Under the pieces are notes generated by a model. The model made no database searches. It saw only the letters and a list, made by a program, of their open reading frames with translations, and was not told where the DNA came from. Below, piece after piece: positions 13,517 through 13,805 of a stretch of DNA of 13,805 bases; position 1 is the stretch's first letter, and the number at the start of each line of letters is the position of its first letter. The stretch spans positions 36,827 through 50,631 of the forward strand of contig MGQD01000006.1 of the NCBI GenBank assembly GCA_001797695.1, written 5' to 3'. The stretch comes from Deltaproteobacteria bacterium RBG_13_49_15 (lineage in GTDB: Bacteria > Desulfobacterota > Desulfobacteria > Desulfobacterales > UBA2156). The translations under genes and the position numbers were made by a program.

Positions 13517-13805
13517 ATGTCCAGATTAGTTGCATTTGCTGCCATTCAGGGCGGCTATAATATTGTTTCGAAAGTTGAAGGTAAATACAAAAGAGCCCTC
13601 AAGACGTATGATGCATCCACCAAAGTGGGCTTTCCCAACACCGCTTACTATCTTCCTGTCATTTACTCTCTGCTGGGAATGAAGGTGGAAACGCTTGAAG
13701 ACATAAAAAAGCCGCTGGATTTTGCAAGAAAATTGCTCCCCCCGCACGTGAAGGGGCATAATCATCTCCCGTATCTAGGCCCCCTGCTGGATGCCGGAAT
13801 GGCGG
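13517..13805 (+). CDS. acsB: CO-methylating acetyl-CoA synthase, 5' part only
   Basis: The first 96 codons of a gene that runs off the window. The protein begins MSRLVAFAAIQGGYNIVSKV and contains TYDASTKVGFPNTAYYLPVI (residues 31-50). That matches the N-terminal domain of bacterial ACS (from memory, Moorella AcsB has a TYG..hPVGYPDTAYYLPVI stretch here). The enzyme condenses CO, a methyl group from the corrinoid protein and CoA at the Ni-Ni-Fe4S4 A-cluster, whose ligands lie in the C-terminal part and cannot be seen. In bacterial ACS this N-terminal domain docks against the CODH subunit. The start is about 65 bases after the CODH stop. Sitting in one row with cdhD and the CODH gene, it is very likely part of one operon; the direction (acetate synthesis or oxidation) cannot be told from the sequence. 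Confidence 0.93.
   Translation, partial: MSRLVAFAAIQGGYNIVSKVEGKYKRALKTYDASTKVGFPNTAYYLPVIYSLLGMKVETLEDIKKPLDFARKLLPPHVKGHNHLPYLGPLLDAGMA

Overview
The window looks like a chromosomal segment of an anaerobic, probably sulfate-reducing bacterium of the Desulfobacterota (Desulfobacterales-like). The placement is an inference. It rests on a bacterial Wood-Ljungdahl (CODH/ACS) gene set, an acyl-CoA transferase/GNAT fusion, a DUF3786-type protein, and moderate GC coding DNA with AT-rich spacers that carry small palindromic repeats. No rRNA, tRNA, CRISPR array, intact transposase or phage gene is visible.

Left part (1-4955), mixed housekeeping genes on both strands: the 3' end of a DUF3786-type gene (+), a nitroreductase-family flavoprotein (-), a small unrecognised protein (+), rmuC (-), a 2-hydroxyacid dehydrogenase strikingly like plant peroxisomal hydroxypyruvate reductase (+), and a UspA-type universal stress protein (-). 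The two spacers between divergent genes at 1096-1271 and 2927-3285 each hold one copy of a 50-base hairpin repeat, in the same orientation and 46/50 identical.

Middle spacer (4956-5622), about 670 bases without an intact gene: it holds a strong terminator-like hairpin, a short decayed reading frame on the minus strand that ends just before that terminator, two palindromes resembling dispersed repeats, a perfect 18-bp inverted repeat with 88 bases between its arms, and an 8-bp dyad.

Right part (5623-13805), all on the plus strand: an acetyl-CoA hydrolase/transferase-family protein fused to a GNAT domain; a RACo/AcsV-type ferredoxin-ATPase (reductive activator of corrinoid proteins); then, after a 277-base spacer with a plausible promoter, cdhD (corrinoid Fe-S protein small/delta subunit, with an unusual ~175-residue Ala/Lys/Glu-rich tail), the Ni-Fe CO dehydrogenase, and the start of acsB (acetyl-CoA synthase), which runs off the window. 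The CODH interconverts CO2 and CO. The corrinoid protein carries the methyl group and must be kept reduced, which is the job of the RACo-type protein. ACS joins or splits CO, methyl and CoA. The acyl-CoA transferase-like protein upstream could link acetate and acetyl-CoA pools or have a regulatory acyl-transfer role, but the position where catalytic Glu is expected is Gln.

The points most worth following up are the CdhD tail, the Gln for Glu change in the transferase, the plant-type hydroxypyruvate reductase, and the paired hairpin repeats with a compensatory base change.
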